DNA from: Paenibacillus sinensis
Lineage (GTDB): Bacteria; Bacillota; Bacilli; Paenibacillales; Paenibacillaceae
NCBI RefSeq assembly: GCF_019904155.1
Contig: NZ_JAHCMB010000117.1
Span: forward strand, 1-64,000
Reading direction: 5' to 3'
Length of the DNA: 64,000 nt
Shown: positions 16,316-24,461 of the stretch, in pieces
How the letters are laid out: every line of letters begins with the position of its first letter
How positions within the stretch are numbered: the stretch's first letter is position 1
The notes under the pieces: model-generated
Seen by the model: the letters and a program-made list of their open reading frames with translations, nothing else
The model's database searches: none
What the model was told of the DNA's origin: nothing
Position numbers and translations under genes: made by a program

Positions 16316-17649
16316 ATAACATCCGGGAGCTTGTTCAGCATTTGGAACGCAGCGGCCGCATCACCCATATCCGCAAGGAAGTCGATCCCGTCTTTGAGGT
16401 TGGGGCGGTCATCAAGACCGGGAAAGGGAAGCAGCCGTTCTACTTCGAGAAGATCAAGGGCTATAACATGCCGATGGTCTCGGGGCTTGGCGGGGACCGC
16501 GATCTGCTGGCAGAGACGATGGGGATTACGAAGGACCGGCTATTGGAGAAGTTGATCGACTCCATCGTTCATCCGATCAAGACGCGGAAGGTCGCTTCGG
16601 GTCCCGTTCATGAAAATGTAGTGCTGCGGCCCAAAAGGGTGACCGATTATTTTCCGGTCTGTACGTATCACAAGGACGATTCGGGAGCGTATCTTGTCTC
16701 CGGCATTCTCGTCGTTAAGGACCGGAGCGGCCGCAGACGATATACCTCGATCCGCCGGATGCAGATGCTGGAAGGCAATCGCTCCAGCGTGCTGATCTCT
16801 TCGCCGGAGCTGCACCGGCAGTTCCTGGAATCCGAGCAGCGGGGAGAGCCGATGGAGGTTGCGGTCATGTTCGGCGTCGTGCCTGCGGTCGTGCTTGCGT
16901 CGCAGATCAGCACGCATCTGTACCATTGCGACAAGCTTGATGTAGCGGGGGCGCTGCTCGGTACGCCGCTGGATGTCGTGCAATGCCGGACGGTGGATCT
17001 GGAGGTGCTTGCCGAGGCGGAAGTTGTGCTGGAGGGCAAGATTTTGCCCCATGTCCGGGAGCCGGAGGGGCCGTTCGGTGAACTCGGAGGCTATTACGGA
17101 GATTGCACGCCGCAGCCCGTTATCGAATTCACGGCGATTACGCATCGGAACGAGCCGATCTGGCAGACGATTTATCCGTCCAGCCATGAAGAGCATCTGC
17201 CGATGGCGCTTGCCCGGGAAGCGACGCTGCTCAGCACTGTGCGGCAGGTTGTGCCGGAGGTGCTGAATGTGCATTTAACGGTAGGCGGGATCGGCCGCTA
17301 TCATGCGGTGATTTCGATCCGCAAGCGCAGTGAAGGGGACGCGAAGCAGGCATTGCTGGCCGCCTTCGCGAGCGACAAGGATCTGAAGCATGTCGTGGTA
17401 GTCGACGAAGATGTGAATCTGTTCGATCCGCAGGATGTGGAATGGGCGATTGCGACGCGCGTACAGGCCGATCTTGATGTGTTCATCGTTCCCGGAGCCA
17501 AAGGCTCGCCGCTGGAGCCGTCCCATCAGCTTCGGGGAGTGTCGGCCAAGATGGGAATCGATGCGACATATCCGATCGCGGCCAAGGAGTCCTATCGGCG
17601 TACGAGCATTCCGGTCGCTCCCGATTTCAATATCCAGGATTATTTATGA
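16312..17649 (+). CDS. UbiD-family prenyl-FMN-dependent decarboxylase
   Basis: Reversible (de)carboxylase of aromatic or unsaturated acids, 445 residues. The catalytic E..E motif is present in PEGPFGELGGYYG and the partner arginine in TSIRRMQM. The C-terminal region reads LFDPQDVEWAIATRVQAD, as in the family. ATG 16312 overlaps the ubiX stop; an in-frame ATG 96 bases upstream lies inside ubiX. In the context of ring-opening hydrolases, a heteroaromatic acid (for example an imidazole carboxylate) is a plausible substrate, but UbiD specificity is broad and this is inference. Confidence 0.9.
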   Translation: MNNIRELVQHLERSGRITHIRKEVDPVFEVGAVIKTGKGKQPFYFEKIKGYNMPMVSGLGGDRDLLAETMGITKDRLLEKLIDSIVHPIKTRKVASGPVHENVVLRPKRVTDYFPVCTYHKDDSGAYLVSGILVVKDRSGRRRYTSIRRMQMLEGNRSSVLISSPELHRQFLESEQRGEPMEVAVMFGVVPAVVLASQISTHLYHCDKLDVAGALLGTPLDVVQCRTVDLEVLAEAEVVLEGKILPHVREPEGPFGELGGYYGDCTPQPVIEFTAITHRNEPIWQTIYPSSHEEHLPMALAREATLLSTVRQVVPEVLNVHLTVGGIGRYHAVISIRKRSEGDAKQALLAAFASDKDLKHVVVVDEDVNLFDPQDVEWAIATRVQADLDVFIVPGAKGSPLEPSHQLRGVSAKMGIDATYPIAAKESYRRTSIPVAPDFNIQDYL

Positions 17650-17670
17650 TGAAGGAGGTGAATCGTTGTT

Positions 17671-17937
17671 ATGGAAGCCATCGGCCTGATTGAAACCCGC
17701 GGACTTGTCGCGGCAATGGAGGCGCTGGATACGATGTGCAAAGCCGCTACCGTCAAGATGATCGATATGAAAGTCGTCGGTTCGGGCCTTGTGGCTGTCG
17801 TCGTGGAAGGCGATGTCGCCGCTGTGACAGCTGCGGTGGAAGCCGGGAAGACCGCCTATGAGCGCACGGGGGGAGAACTGATCTCCTGCAATGTTATCCC
17901 GCGTCCTCATCCCGAGCTTGCCAAAATTTTATTCTAG
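17671..17937 (+). CDS. BMC-H microcompartment shell protein 1
   Basis: A single BMC domain of 88 residues that would form hexagonal shell tiles. It has the canonical start EAIGLIETRGLVAAMEALD, the GSGLVAVVVEGDVAAV core, and ends in CNVIPRPHPELAKILF. It lies 21 bases after the UbiD gene with a perfect AAGGAGGTGA site. It is the first of three BMC-H paralogues and the shortest. Confidence 0.95.
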   Translation: MEAIGLIETRGLVAAMEALDTMCKAATVKMIDMKVVGSGLVAVVVEGDVAAVTAAVEAGKTAYERTGGELISCNVIPRPHPELAKILF

Positions 17938-17950
17938 GAGGTGATGGGCG

Positions 17951-19141
17951 GTGTCGGATTTTATGAAGGAAATTGTGCAGGAGGCGCTGCGCGGCGGGGC
18001 CGGCAGACGTCAGGACTCGAATCGCGGCGGGGCCGGCAGACGTCAGGACCTGATTCGCGGCAATGAGCCTTCCCGGCAAAATCCGGGCGCGCGGAGCACA
18101 TCCGCCGTACCGGGCATCAGCCGTCCCAATTACCAGCGGGACCGGAAGGAGCAGCGTCTCGGCGCGGTGACCGGATCGGTGACAGGCTTGGCAGCCGGTT
18201 CGGTGTCAGATGCGGCGTTAGAAGCGGGGCTGGGGATGGTGACAGGTTCAGCCTCAGGCGGTAATGGAAGAGCAGCGGCAGTACTGACGGCTGCATCTGT
18301 ACCGGCTTCGGCCGGTTCGCCTGCGGCAGCATTCGTGCCTGCGCATGCGTCATCATTACCTGCGTTCGCGTCTCATTTGGCAGATGCGCCTGTGGCCGCC
18401 AAGGTCCCGGCGGTTCCGGCTTCTGCCGCTGCATCCGCGGCTTTGCTGACTCGCGATTTCATTGAGGAATCGCTGGCGCCCTTGATGCGGATGTCCCTGG
18501 TTCAGGGGAACAGCCGGGAAGAGTGCTCGGCAGTCTGCGCGGATACTGCGGCTGCTCCGGATGAATCCGGTATGCTAGGCCGAAGCTGCGCCGGGATGGA
18601 CTTCTGGTATTACCCGGAGCTGCAGCCCGAATTGTTCGGGGAGCTGGGCATCCGCCGCTCTTCGGCGAAATCCGCCGGAATTATCACCGAGGACCGCTGT
18701 CGGCCCGGGCAATTATTCCTGCTGGATGGATGCTCCGTCGCTTCCGGCGTCGATGTGGAGATTAACTGGAAGCTGGATGGCGAGCGAGCTTTTCAAGCCG
18801 TGCTTACCGGCGAGGCTTCATCCGATATCCGAAGCGCGCTTCAGTGCATGTACGATCAATGCGAGCGTAATGCGAGCCGCCGGATTCAGAGCTATATCGC
18901 TCTTGAACCCTCGCCAATTCTGATAAAGCATTTGAATATCTCCCGAGGCGATGCAGTCGCCGCTCTGGAGGGGATTTCACGGTACCGCAGCGTTGCACTC
19001 CTGGACAGAGCGCTCAAGCTGGGCATGAGTCCCCGGGTGAAGATCAGCATTGCAGATGAATACGTGATTCTTACCGGAGAGCGGGGAGTTCTGTCGGAAG
19101 CCTCGGCGCTGCTCGGAAAGCTGATAGAGCCTTATGCCTGA
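17951..19141 (+). CDS. Probable divergent tandem-domain shell protein (BMC-T-like) with long disordered N-terminus
   Basis: No confident family match. The 396-residue protein starts at GTG 17951 behind AGGAGGTG. Residues 1-14 (MSDFMKEIVQEALR) form an amphipathic helix. An 11-residue unit beginning GGAGRRQD follows, repeated twice, then about 130 Ala/Ser/Gly/Val-rich residues likely to be disordered. From about residue 235 two segments read like diverged BMC domains: one with LLDGCSVASGVDVEIN, QAVLTGEASSDIRSAL and ALEPSPIL, the second with SVALLDRALKLGM, YVILTGERGVLSEAS and a short end. They align by pattern with the helix, strand and GDVAAV parts of BMC-H. I infer a BMC-T-like tile or shell adaptor. 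It is flanked by BMC-H genes on both sides. Confidence 0.6.
   Translation: MSDFMKEIVQEALRGGAGRRQDSNRGGAGRRQDLIRGNEPSRQNPGARSTSAVPGISRPNYQRDRKEQRLGAVTGSVTGLAAGSVSDAALEAGLGMVTGSASGGNGRAAAVLTAASVPASAGSPAAAFVPAHASSLPAFASHLADAPVAAKVPAVPASAAASAALLTRDFIEESLAPLMRMSLVQGNSREECSAVCADTAAAPDESGMLGRSCAGMDFWYYPELQPELFGELGIRRSSAKSAGIITEDRCRPGQLFLLDGCSVASGVDVEINWKLDGERAFQAVLTGEASSDIRSALQCMYDQCERNASRRIQSYIALEPSPILIKHLNISRGDAVAALEGISRYRSVALLDRALKLGMSPRVKISIADEYVILTGERGVLSEASALLGKLIEPYA
17990..18049 (+). repeat. 33-bp in-frame direct repeat in BMC-T-like gene
   Basis: A 27-base block starting CGCGGCGGGGCCGGCAGACG occurs at 17990 and again exactly 33 bases later at 18023, without mismatch in the repeated core. 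It encodes two copies of GGAGRRQD, directly after the predicted N-terminal helix. The perfect identity suggests a recent duplication. Confidence 0.85.
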
Positions 19142-19163
19142 TTACGGAAGGAGGGATTAGCTG

Positions 19164-19577
19164 ATGCAGCAAGCATTGGGACTTATTGAAGCGATCGGAT
19201 TTACAACCGCCGTCTCGGCAGCGGACGCTGCGCTGAAGACGGCAGATGTCACGATTGAAGCTGTGGAAAAAGTTATCGGAGTGGGAGGGATGCTCGGTGT
19301 GACCATCCATTTCAGCGGGGATGTGGCGGCTGTCGCCTCCGCGGTCGAGGCCGGTAAAGCGGCGGCCGAGCGAATCGGCAAGGTAGTCTCCGCGCATGTC
19401 ATTCCAAGAGCCCACAGCGATGTCGTCACGAAGATGCTGTCGCGGTTTGAAGTGTTCCCAGCGGAGCAGCCGGCGCAGGCTCAAATCGCTGAGCCGGATT
19501 CTTCCGCAGCCGAGGTCAAGAAGCGGCCGTCAGGGCCGGGCAGACAAACTCCGCCGAAGCCGGATAGCAGTGTGTGA
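19164..19577 (+). CDS. BMC-H microcompartment shell protein 2 with C-terminal tail
   Basis: A BMC domain (residues 1-95: QALGLIEAIGFTTAVSAAD, FSGDVAAVASAVEAGKAAAE, AHVIPRAHSDVV) followed by a tail of about 40 residues rich in Pro, Ala, Glu and Lys that the other two paralogues lack. The pore region reads VGGMLGVTIHF, so the pore may differ from the GxG loop of paralogues 1 and 3. The ribosome binding site is AAGGAGGG. The tail end overlaps the first unit of the repeat tract that fills the following spacer, so the tail may have grown by repeat expansion. Confidence 0.93.
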   Translation: MQQALGLIEAIGFTTAVSAADAALKTADVTIEAVEKVIGVGGMLGVTIHFSGDVAAVASAVEAGKAAAERIGKVVSAHVIPRAHSDVVTKMLSRFEVFPAEQPAQAQIAEPDSSAAEVKKRPSGPGRQTPPKPDSSV

Positions 19578-19785
19578 GACAAATAGCAGTGTGTGAACCA
19601 ACTAGCAGCATGCGAGCACAATAGATGCTCAGCTTGTGAGGCGGATAACAGCATATGAGATGGAATAACAGCATGTTAGCCGAAAAAAGCAGCCTTTGAA
19701 CTGAAGCGCAGTATGTAAGCTGGCATAGAACATGTGAGCTGAAATAGCAGTATGTAAACATCATAGGCGGCCTAAGTTCCCTGGA
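19564..19785 (+). repeat. Degenerate 19-20-bp tandem repeat tract, about 11 units
   Basis: Units of the form ATAGCAGTATGTGAGCTGAA begin at 19564, 19583, 19602, 19621, 19645, 19665, 19685, 19705, 19725, 19744 and 19763, a regular 19-20-base period apart from one 24-base step. Copies are imperfect. The first overlaps the 3' end of the shell gene and the last stops before the ribosome binding site of the next. The tract fills the only long gap (254 bases) in the operon. No spacers of the CRISPR kind are present. Confidence 0.8.
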
Positions 19786-19831
19786 ACATAGCCTGCATGC
19801 AGAATCATTAATGAAACGGGAGGAATTGGAA

Positions 19832-20113
19832 ATGGGAGAAGCTTTGGGATTGATCGAAACGAAGGGGCTTGTCGGAGCAATTGAAGCGGCGGATGCGATG
19901 GTCAAAGCGGCCAACGTAGAGATTTGCGGGTATGAAAAAATCGGCTTCGGTCTTGTTACCGTTATGGTGCGGGGAGATGTAGGCGCGGTTAAAGCGGCTA
20001 CCGATGCGGGAGCCAGTGCGGCCAAGCGGGTAGGCGAGCTGATCTCGGTGCATGTCATTCCAAGACCTCACAGCGAAGTGGAAAAAGCAATTCTGTCGAG
20101 CATTAAAGCGTAG
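19832..20113 (+). CDS. BMC-H microcompartment shell protein 3
   Basis: A compact BMC domain of 93 residues: [21 protein letters not shown] would be the first helix region, followed by [19 protein letters not shown] and [15 protein letters not shown]. It is the closest of the three to the canonical PduA/EutM pattern. ATG 19832 is chosen because GGGAGGA at 19818-19824 precedes it; the in-frame ATG at 19811 lies upstream of that site. The gene follows the repeat-filled spacer and is eight bases before the flavoprotein-like gene. Confidence 0.95.
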   Translation: MGEALGLIETKGLVGAIEAADAMVKAANVEICGYEKIGFGLVTVMVRGDVGAVKAATDAGASAAKRVGELISVHVIPRPHSEVEKAILSSIKA

Positions 20114-20121
20114 GTCGCGTT

Positions 20122-21021
20122 ATGCGATCCTCATCTAGCACGCTCGCCGTACGAACCGCCGCCGAAATGCTGTATCGCGGCAGGGAAGCGGAGCTGGACA
20201 TGCAGTATCCCCGTGTACTGGTACTCCTAACCGATCATTGGATCGGGATGGAGGAAGGCCTGGCCGCTGTTCGGCGGCTTGCCGGGATGAAGCTGAGGCT
20301 TCAGCTCTGCATTGACCCTGCTATGGGGAAATCTCTTGGACGGAGAGAGATTGCATTAGCAACCGGAGTGGATGACTTCCTGGAGCCGGGGGTGAATTTC
20401 CGGATTGCAATCGATTCCGGCGTTCCTGGAATTTCCAGTGACCCCGGAAATTCCGTTGGTCCCGGGTATCCCTGCAATCCCGGCGTTCTCGGAAACTCCG
20501 GCAATTCTGGCAATCACCGCAATCCCGGCGATCATGCCGGCATGGAACTGCCGCTGGCCTCCAATATTCAGTATCTGTTCATCCCGGTGCTGTCCTTCTC
20601 CTTAATGTCCCGGATTTCCAGGCTGGATGACGAATCGTCTATCGTGCGGATGATCCTTCAGGGCCTGTGCTCGGGCAAGAAAGTCGCCGCCCTTCGTTCA
20701 GGCGCTGAGGATGGCGGTCCGGAATGGATGGCGCGCGGCTTGTCCATGCCGCCTGCGATGAGGCATGAAGCGGCAGCGATGCTGGGGACGCTGCGGAGTT
20801 ATGGAATTACGCTGCTGGGCAGCGAAGTCATAGAGGATTGGATCGCCAGCGGCAGTGAGAAGAAGGTACTGATTGCCGGAGAGGATATTCTGTCGGCGGT
20901 GTCAAGCGGCGTTACGGAACTGAAGCCTGGACGAGGTTCGATCATAACGCCGCTTGCCCGCGACCTGGCGGCACAATACGGAATACAGATCCTGCAGGCG
21001 CGGGATGGGGAGACGATGTAG
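20122..21021 (+). CDS. Flavoprotein-like microcompartment-associated protein with collagen-like insert
   Basis: A 299-residue protein. Residues 30-95 and 140-215 look like halves of a Rossmann-type flavoprotein fold (LVLLTDHWIGMEEGL; LFIPVLSFSLMSRISRL; GLCSGKKVAALRSG), as in dipicolinate-synthase-B/UbiX relatives. Residues 98-140 are an insert of Gly-X-X-like triplets from a 9-bp repeat. The last 45 residues (VLIAGEDILSAVSSGV, then ITPLARDLAAQYGIQI) resemble a terminal motif I recall from several microcompartment-associated proteins. It sits between BMC-H 3 and the BMC-P gene, with a weak ribosome binding site, so translational coupling is likely. A redox or cofactor-supply role is a guess. 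Confidence 0.6.
   Translation: MRSSSSTLAVRTAAEMLYRGREAELDMQYPRVLVLLTDHWIGMEEGLAAVRRLAGMKLRLQLCIDPAMGKSLGRREIALATGVDDFLEPGVNFRIAIDSGVPGISSDPGNSVGPGYPCNPGVLGNSGNSGNHRNPGDHAGMELPLASNIQYLFIPVLSFSLMSRISRLDDESSIVRMILQGLCSGKKVAALRSGAEDGGPEWMARGLSMPPAMRHEAAAMLGTLRSYGITLLGSEVIEDWIASGSEKKVLIAGEDILSAVSSGVTELKPGRGSIITPLARDLAAQYGIQILQARDGETM
20413..20541 (+). repeat. In-frame 9-bp repeat tract encoding collagen-like triplets
   Basis: Fourteen consecutive 9-base units, roughly AATCCCGGC, run in frame through the flavoprotein-like gene. They encode triplets such as NSG, NPG, GPG and YPC. The tract splits the presumed fold into two halves and is a likely length-variable region. Confidence 0.75.
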
Positions 21022-21291
21022 ATGCAAATCGGAAAAGTGATCGGGCGAGTGACCGCAACCAGAAAAGATGAGCGGCTTGTCGGCACCAAGCTGCTGATCG
21101 CTCAACCCATCCGGCTTGACGGGACTTTGACCGGAACTCCCATCATTGCGGTGGATACCGTAGGAGCGGGAGTAGGGGAGCAGGTGATTTTTGTGGTGGG
21201 CAGCATGGCCGCAAGAGCGATTGCGAATGAAGGCGCTCCTGTCGACGCGGCGATCGTCGGCATCATAGACAGTCTGGATAGTGAACAGTAG
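21022..21291 (+). CDS. BMC-P pentameric vertex protein (EutN/CcmL family)
   Basis: An 89-residue protein of the EutN/CcmL/PduN family that caps the vertices of the shell. It starts MQIGKVIGRVTATRKDE, contains the LIAQPI strand, AVDTVGAGVGEQVIFVVGS and ends with the conserved IVGIIDSL. It begins immediately after the flavoprotein stop codon and precedes the adenine-deaminase-like gene by 13 bases. With three BMC-H proteins and the BMC-T-like protein it completes a closed shell. Confidence 0.95.
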   Translation: MQIGKVIGRVTATRKDERLVGTKLLIAQPIRLDGTLTGTPIIAVDTVGAGVGEQVIFVVGSMAARAIANEGAPVDAAIVGIIDSLDSEQ

Positions 21292-21304
21292 GGGGCTGAT
21301 CCAA

Positions 21305-23116
21305 GTGGAACCAACAAGAATCAAGGAAGCGCTGGAATACCGGCGGCTGATCGATACGTTGCTGGATCGCGGCAGCTATGCCGATCTGGTGCTCAGCGGC
21401 GGATTCATCATCAATGTCATTACAAGAGAAATATACCCGGGAGATGTCGCGGTCAAAGGCGAACGCATTCTCATGGTCGGGGATTGCTCTGGCCTGATCG
21501 GCCCGGATACGGTTGTTGAGCAGGTAGCAGGCAAATTTATCAGCCCGGGCTTTATCGATTCCCATATGCATTTTGAAAGCGCAATGCTGACGGTGACCGA
21601 ATTCTCGAAGCTGTCGATTCCCACAGGAACGACAACGCTGATTGCCGATCCCCATGAAATCGGAAATGTACTCGGGGTTCCCGGCATCCGGGCGATGATC
21701 GACGAGGCGCGGAGCCTCCCGAACCGGGTGCTCTATACCGTTCCGTGCCTGACGCCGGATGCGCCGGGTCTGGAAACGGCGGGCGCCGAGATCAATTCCA
21801 AAGACATGAAGGAGCTGCTGAATGATCCTTACGTACAGGGCATCGGCGAAATCCAGGGATTCAGCAATGTCATGCCGGTCTACAACCATGCCTCTCCCCT
21901 TATTGATGATCTGATCGCATCCGTCGTGTATGCGAAGAGCATCGGGAAGACGGTGGAAGGGAACGCGCCGGGATTGTTCGGCAAGGAGCTGGCCGCCCAT
22001 ATTATCGGCGGAGGAACGCATGTCTCCTGCCACGAGACGACGACCAAGGAAGAGATGATGGAGAAGCTCCGCTACGGCGTTAGCGTGTTTATCCGGGAAG
22101 GCTCCTCCCAGCGCAATATGGCGGAATGCATCCGCGCCATTACCGAGGAAGGCGTCGATTCGCGCCGGGCCATTCTGGTATCGGATGATATGGTCCCGGA
22201 GGATCTGCTGAAGCTCGGTCATATGAACGACATCGTCCGCAGAACGATCGCGCAGGGGATTGATCCGGTGGAAGCGATCCAGATGGTTACGATCAATCCG
22301 GCGACTCATTTCGGCTTCGGAGATATCGGGATTCTTGCGCCGGGTAAACGGGCGGATATCGCCGTTATCTCCGACCTGCAGCAGATGTCCATCGACAGCG
22401 TATATCTCGGCGGCGTCAAGACGGCGGCGCGGGGCGAGCTGCTGCTCGATATTCCTTCTTATACGTATCCGGCGTCCGTGAAGTCGTCGGTGAAGCGTTC
22501 ACCCGTTACGGTGAAGGACCTATATATCGAAGCGAAAGGAACGCAAGTCAAAGCCCGCGCCCTTGAAGTGATTCCCGATCAGAATTTGACCGGGGCGCTG
22601 GAGGTCGATCTGAGGGTGAAGGATGGCGTCGTCCAGCCTGATGTCGCGAGCGATATTCTGCCGCTGCTTGTCGTTGAACGACATGGCCGCAGCAGCCGGA
22701 TTGGCCGGACGTTCGTGCGCGGTATGAAGCTGCGCGAAGGGGCCATCGCCCAGAGCATCGCCCACGATACGCATAACATTATCGTCACCGGAACCAATTA
22801 TGAGGATATGAAGGTGGCCGTCAACCGCGTAATCGCCATGAACGGCGGCATCTGCATGATCAAGGACGGGAAGGTGACCGGCGATCTGCCGCTGCGCATC
22901 GGCGGGCTGATGTCCGATGAATTGACCGGCAAGGAGATGAGCGCGGCTGTATCTGAGCTTCACCGACTGGCGAAGGAAGAACTGGGCTGTACGCTGCATG
23001 TTCCGTTCATGCATCTAAGCTTTCTGTCCCTCGTAACCAGTCCGAAGTGGAAGATTACCGATCTCGGACTGATCGATGCGGAGAAGTTCGAGAAGCTGCC
23101 GACTATTTTACAGTAA
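21305..23116 (+). CDS. Adenine-deaminase-like amidohydrolase
   Basis: A 603-residue amidohydrolase with the two-domain layout of AdeC. Metal-binding HMH lies in PGFIDSHMHFES, followed by TTLIADPHEIGNVLG, EGNAPGL, SCHETTTKEE, FIREGSSQRNM, the late aspartates in LVSDDMVPEDLL and the second C-terminal domain with GGICMIKDGKV and LGCTLHVPF. The family converts adenine to hypoxanthine. Differences at SCHE and DDMVP leave open that another aminated ring (for example an aminoimidazole) is the substrate. GTG 21305 behind AGGGGG is chosen over GTG 21281, which would overlap the BMC-P gene. Confidence 0.85.
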   Translation: MEPTRIKEALEYRRLIDTLLDRGSYADLVLSGGFIINVITREIYPGDVAVKGERILMVGDCSGLIGPDTVVEQVAGKFISPGFIDSHMHFESAMLTVTEFSKLSIPTGTTTLIADPHEIGNVLGVPGIRAMIDEARSLPNRVLYTVPCLTPDAPGLETAGAEINSKDMKELLNDPYVQGIGEIQGFSNVMPVYNHASPLIDDLIASVVYAKSIGKTVEGNAPGLFGKELAAHIIGGGTHVSCHETTTKEEMMEKLRYGVSVFIREGSSQRNMAECIRAITEEGVDSRRAILVSDDMVPEDLLKLGHMNDIVRRTIAQGIDPVEAIQMVTINPATHFGFGDIGILAPGKRADIAVISDLQQMSIDSVYLGGVKTAARGELLLDIPSYTYPASVKSSVKRSPVTVKDLYIEAKGTQVKARALEVIPDQNLTGALEVDLRVKDGVVQPDVASDILPLLVVERHGRSSRIGRTFVRGMKLREGAIAQSIAHDTHNIIVTGTNYEDMKVAVNRVIAMNGGICMIKDGKVTGDLPLRIGGLMSDELTGKEMSAAVSELHRLAKEELGCTLHVPFMHLSFLSLVTSPKWKITDLGLIDAEKFEKLPTILQ

Positions 23117-23122
23117 AGGAAG

Positions 23123-23812
23123 ATGGTCATGGGGCTGAGATTGATTGATCTGTCGCAGGAAATTTATCAGGGCATGCCGGTCTTTCCTCCGCATCAGAAG
23201 ACGATGATCTTCCCGAATATGTCGCATGAGGAGAGCAAGGAGAAGCTCGGCTTTGAATTTGCCACCAATAATCTGCTGATTAATGAGCATGGACCGACGC
23301 ATAGCGACGCGATCTACGAATATGACCGCAACGGCAAGACGATTGATGAGATGCCGCTGGAGTATTTTTACGGACCCGCGATCTGTCTGGATGTCTCGCA
23401 TGTATCGCCGGACTCCTACATTACGGCTTCCATTTTGCAGGAGGAATTGAAGCGCTCGGGACTGTTTATCGAACGGGGCGATATCGTATTGCTTCACACC
23501 GGGCATTATACAAGGTCATACGGCAAGGAAGAGTGGCTGACACGTCATGCGGGCCTTGACTACGGCGCCGGGGAATGGCTGGCGAAGCAGGGTGTGGTCA
23601 ACATCGGCGTTGACGCTCCGTCCATCGATAATCCGGCGGACATGAGCTATGCGGGCCATTTGATCTGCCGGGAATACGGAATGACAAATACGGAGAATAT
23701 GTGCCGGCTGGACGAGGTTGTCAATCAACGGTTTCTCTATTTTGGACTCCCCTTGAAAATCCGCAGAGGCACAGGCTCGCCTGTCCGGGCGGTCGCTGTG
23801 CTGATCGACTAG
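23123..23812 (+). CDS. Cyclase-family metal hydrolase (kynurenine formamidase-like)
   Basis: A 229-residue member of the PF04199 cyclase family, which includes bacterial kynurenine formamidase and isatin hydrolase. The metal-binding motif reads INEHGPTHSDAIYEYD, a variant of HxGTHxDxxxH in which the usual final histidine region is altered. Other landmarks are LIDLSQEIYQGMPVFP at the start and the VGVDAPSID-type strand (NIGVDAPSIDNPAD). Two close in-frame starts (23123 and 23129) cannot be separated. Such enzymes hydrolyse formamides or open lactam rings, consistent with a heterocycle pathway. It follows the deaminase-like gene by six bases. Confidence 0.82.
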   Translation: MVMGLRLIDLSQEIYQGMPVFPPHQKTMIFPNMSHEESKEKLGFEFATNNLLINEHGPTHSDAIYEYDRNGKTIDEMPLEYFYGPAICLDVSHVSPDSYITASILQEELKRSGLFIERGDIVLLHTGHYTRSYGKEEWLTRHAGLDYGAGEWLAKQGVVNIGVDAPSIDNPADMSYAGHLICREYGMTNTENMCRLDEVVNQRFLYFGLPLKIRRGTGSPVRAVAVLID

Positions 23813-23846
23813 AGCGGATCGGGGGATACGGAAAGAAGGAAGAGCA

Positions 23847-24458
23847 ATGCTGAGAACCAGACTGAAGGAAGAGGTTATCATACCCGCTTATGAGGGACGG
23901 GCCGTCGTCGTGCCCAAGGGCCATTATCTATGCATTATTGATATGGAAGGACAGCAGGTGGGTGATTTCGTCTGCTTTAACCAAGGCAATCCCGGAGAAC
24001 ATGTGTCTCCTGTCCATATGAGATCATCGCTGAGCAGCATTCGGCTGAAGGAAGGGGACGGGCTGTACAGCAATCATCGGCGGCCGCTGATGACACTGGT
24101 CAAAGATACGGTCGGCAAGCATGATTTTTTCTTCCCCGCCTGCGACTATTACCGGTATAAAGTGGATTTCGATCTGGAGGAGCATCCGAACTGCCACGAT
24201 AATCTGGAAAAAGCGCTCAAGCCATACAGACTCGGCTATACGGAGCTTCCGGACCCGATCAACTGGTTCATGAACAATGTGCTGGACGACAACGGCGATT
24301 ATGTTATTGAGCCTCCCCTGTCCAAGCCGGGCGATTATGTCATGCTGGAAGCGCTAGACGATGTGGTTGTGGCAGTGTCCGCCTGCTCGCAGGATCTTGC
24401 GCCGGTCAACGGCTGGAAGGTGACTCCGCTGAAGCTGCAAGTGCTGGAGGGGATTTAA
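23847..24458 (+). CDS. DUF1989 (urea carboxylase-associated) family protein
   Basis: A 203-residue member of DUF1989, known from pairs encoded beside urea carboxylase or guanidine-degradation genes. Visible family features are YEGRAVVVPKGHYLCIID, GQQVGDFVCFN, the FFFPACDYYRYKVDF segment with a conserved Cys, HPNCHDNLEKAL and the ending SACSQDLAPVNGW. The Cys and His residues suggest metal binding. Its biochemical role is not settled. Its place here supports nitrogen-rich, urea- or guanidine-like intermediates. Confidence 0.85.
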   Translation: MLRTRLKEEVIIPAYEGRAVVVPKGHYLCIIDMEGQQVGDFVCFNQGNPGEHVSPVHMRSSLSSIRLKEGDGLYSNHRRPLMTLVKDTVGKHDFFFPACDYYRYKVDFDLEEHPNCHDNLEKALKPYRLGYTELPDPINWFMNNVLDDNGDYVIEPPLSKPGDYVMLEALDDVVVAVSACSQDLAPVNGWKVTPLKLQVLEGI

Positions 24459-24461
24459 GCG

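Noticed and set aside
19564-19785. CRISPR array
   Set aside because: The repeats are degenerate and directly adjacent, without unique spacers of constant length, and there are no cas genes.
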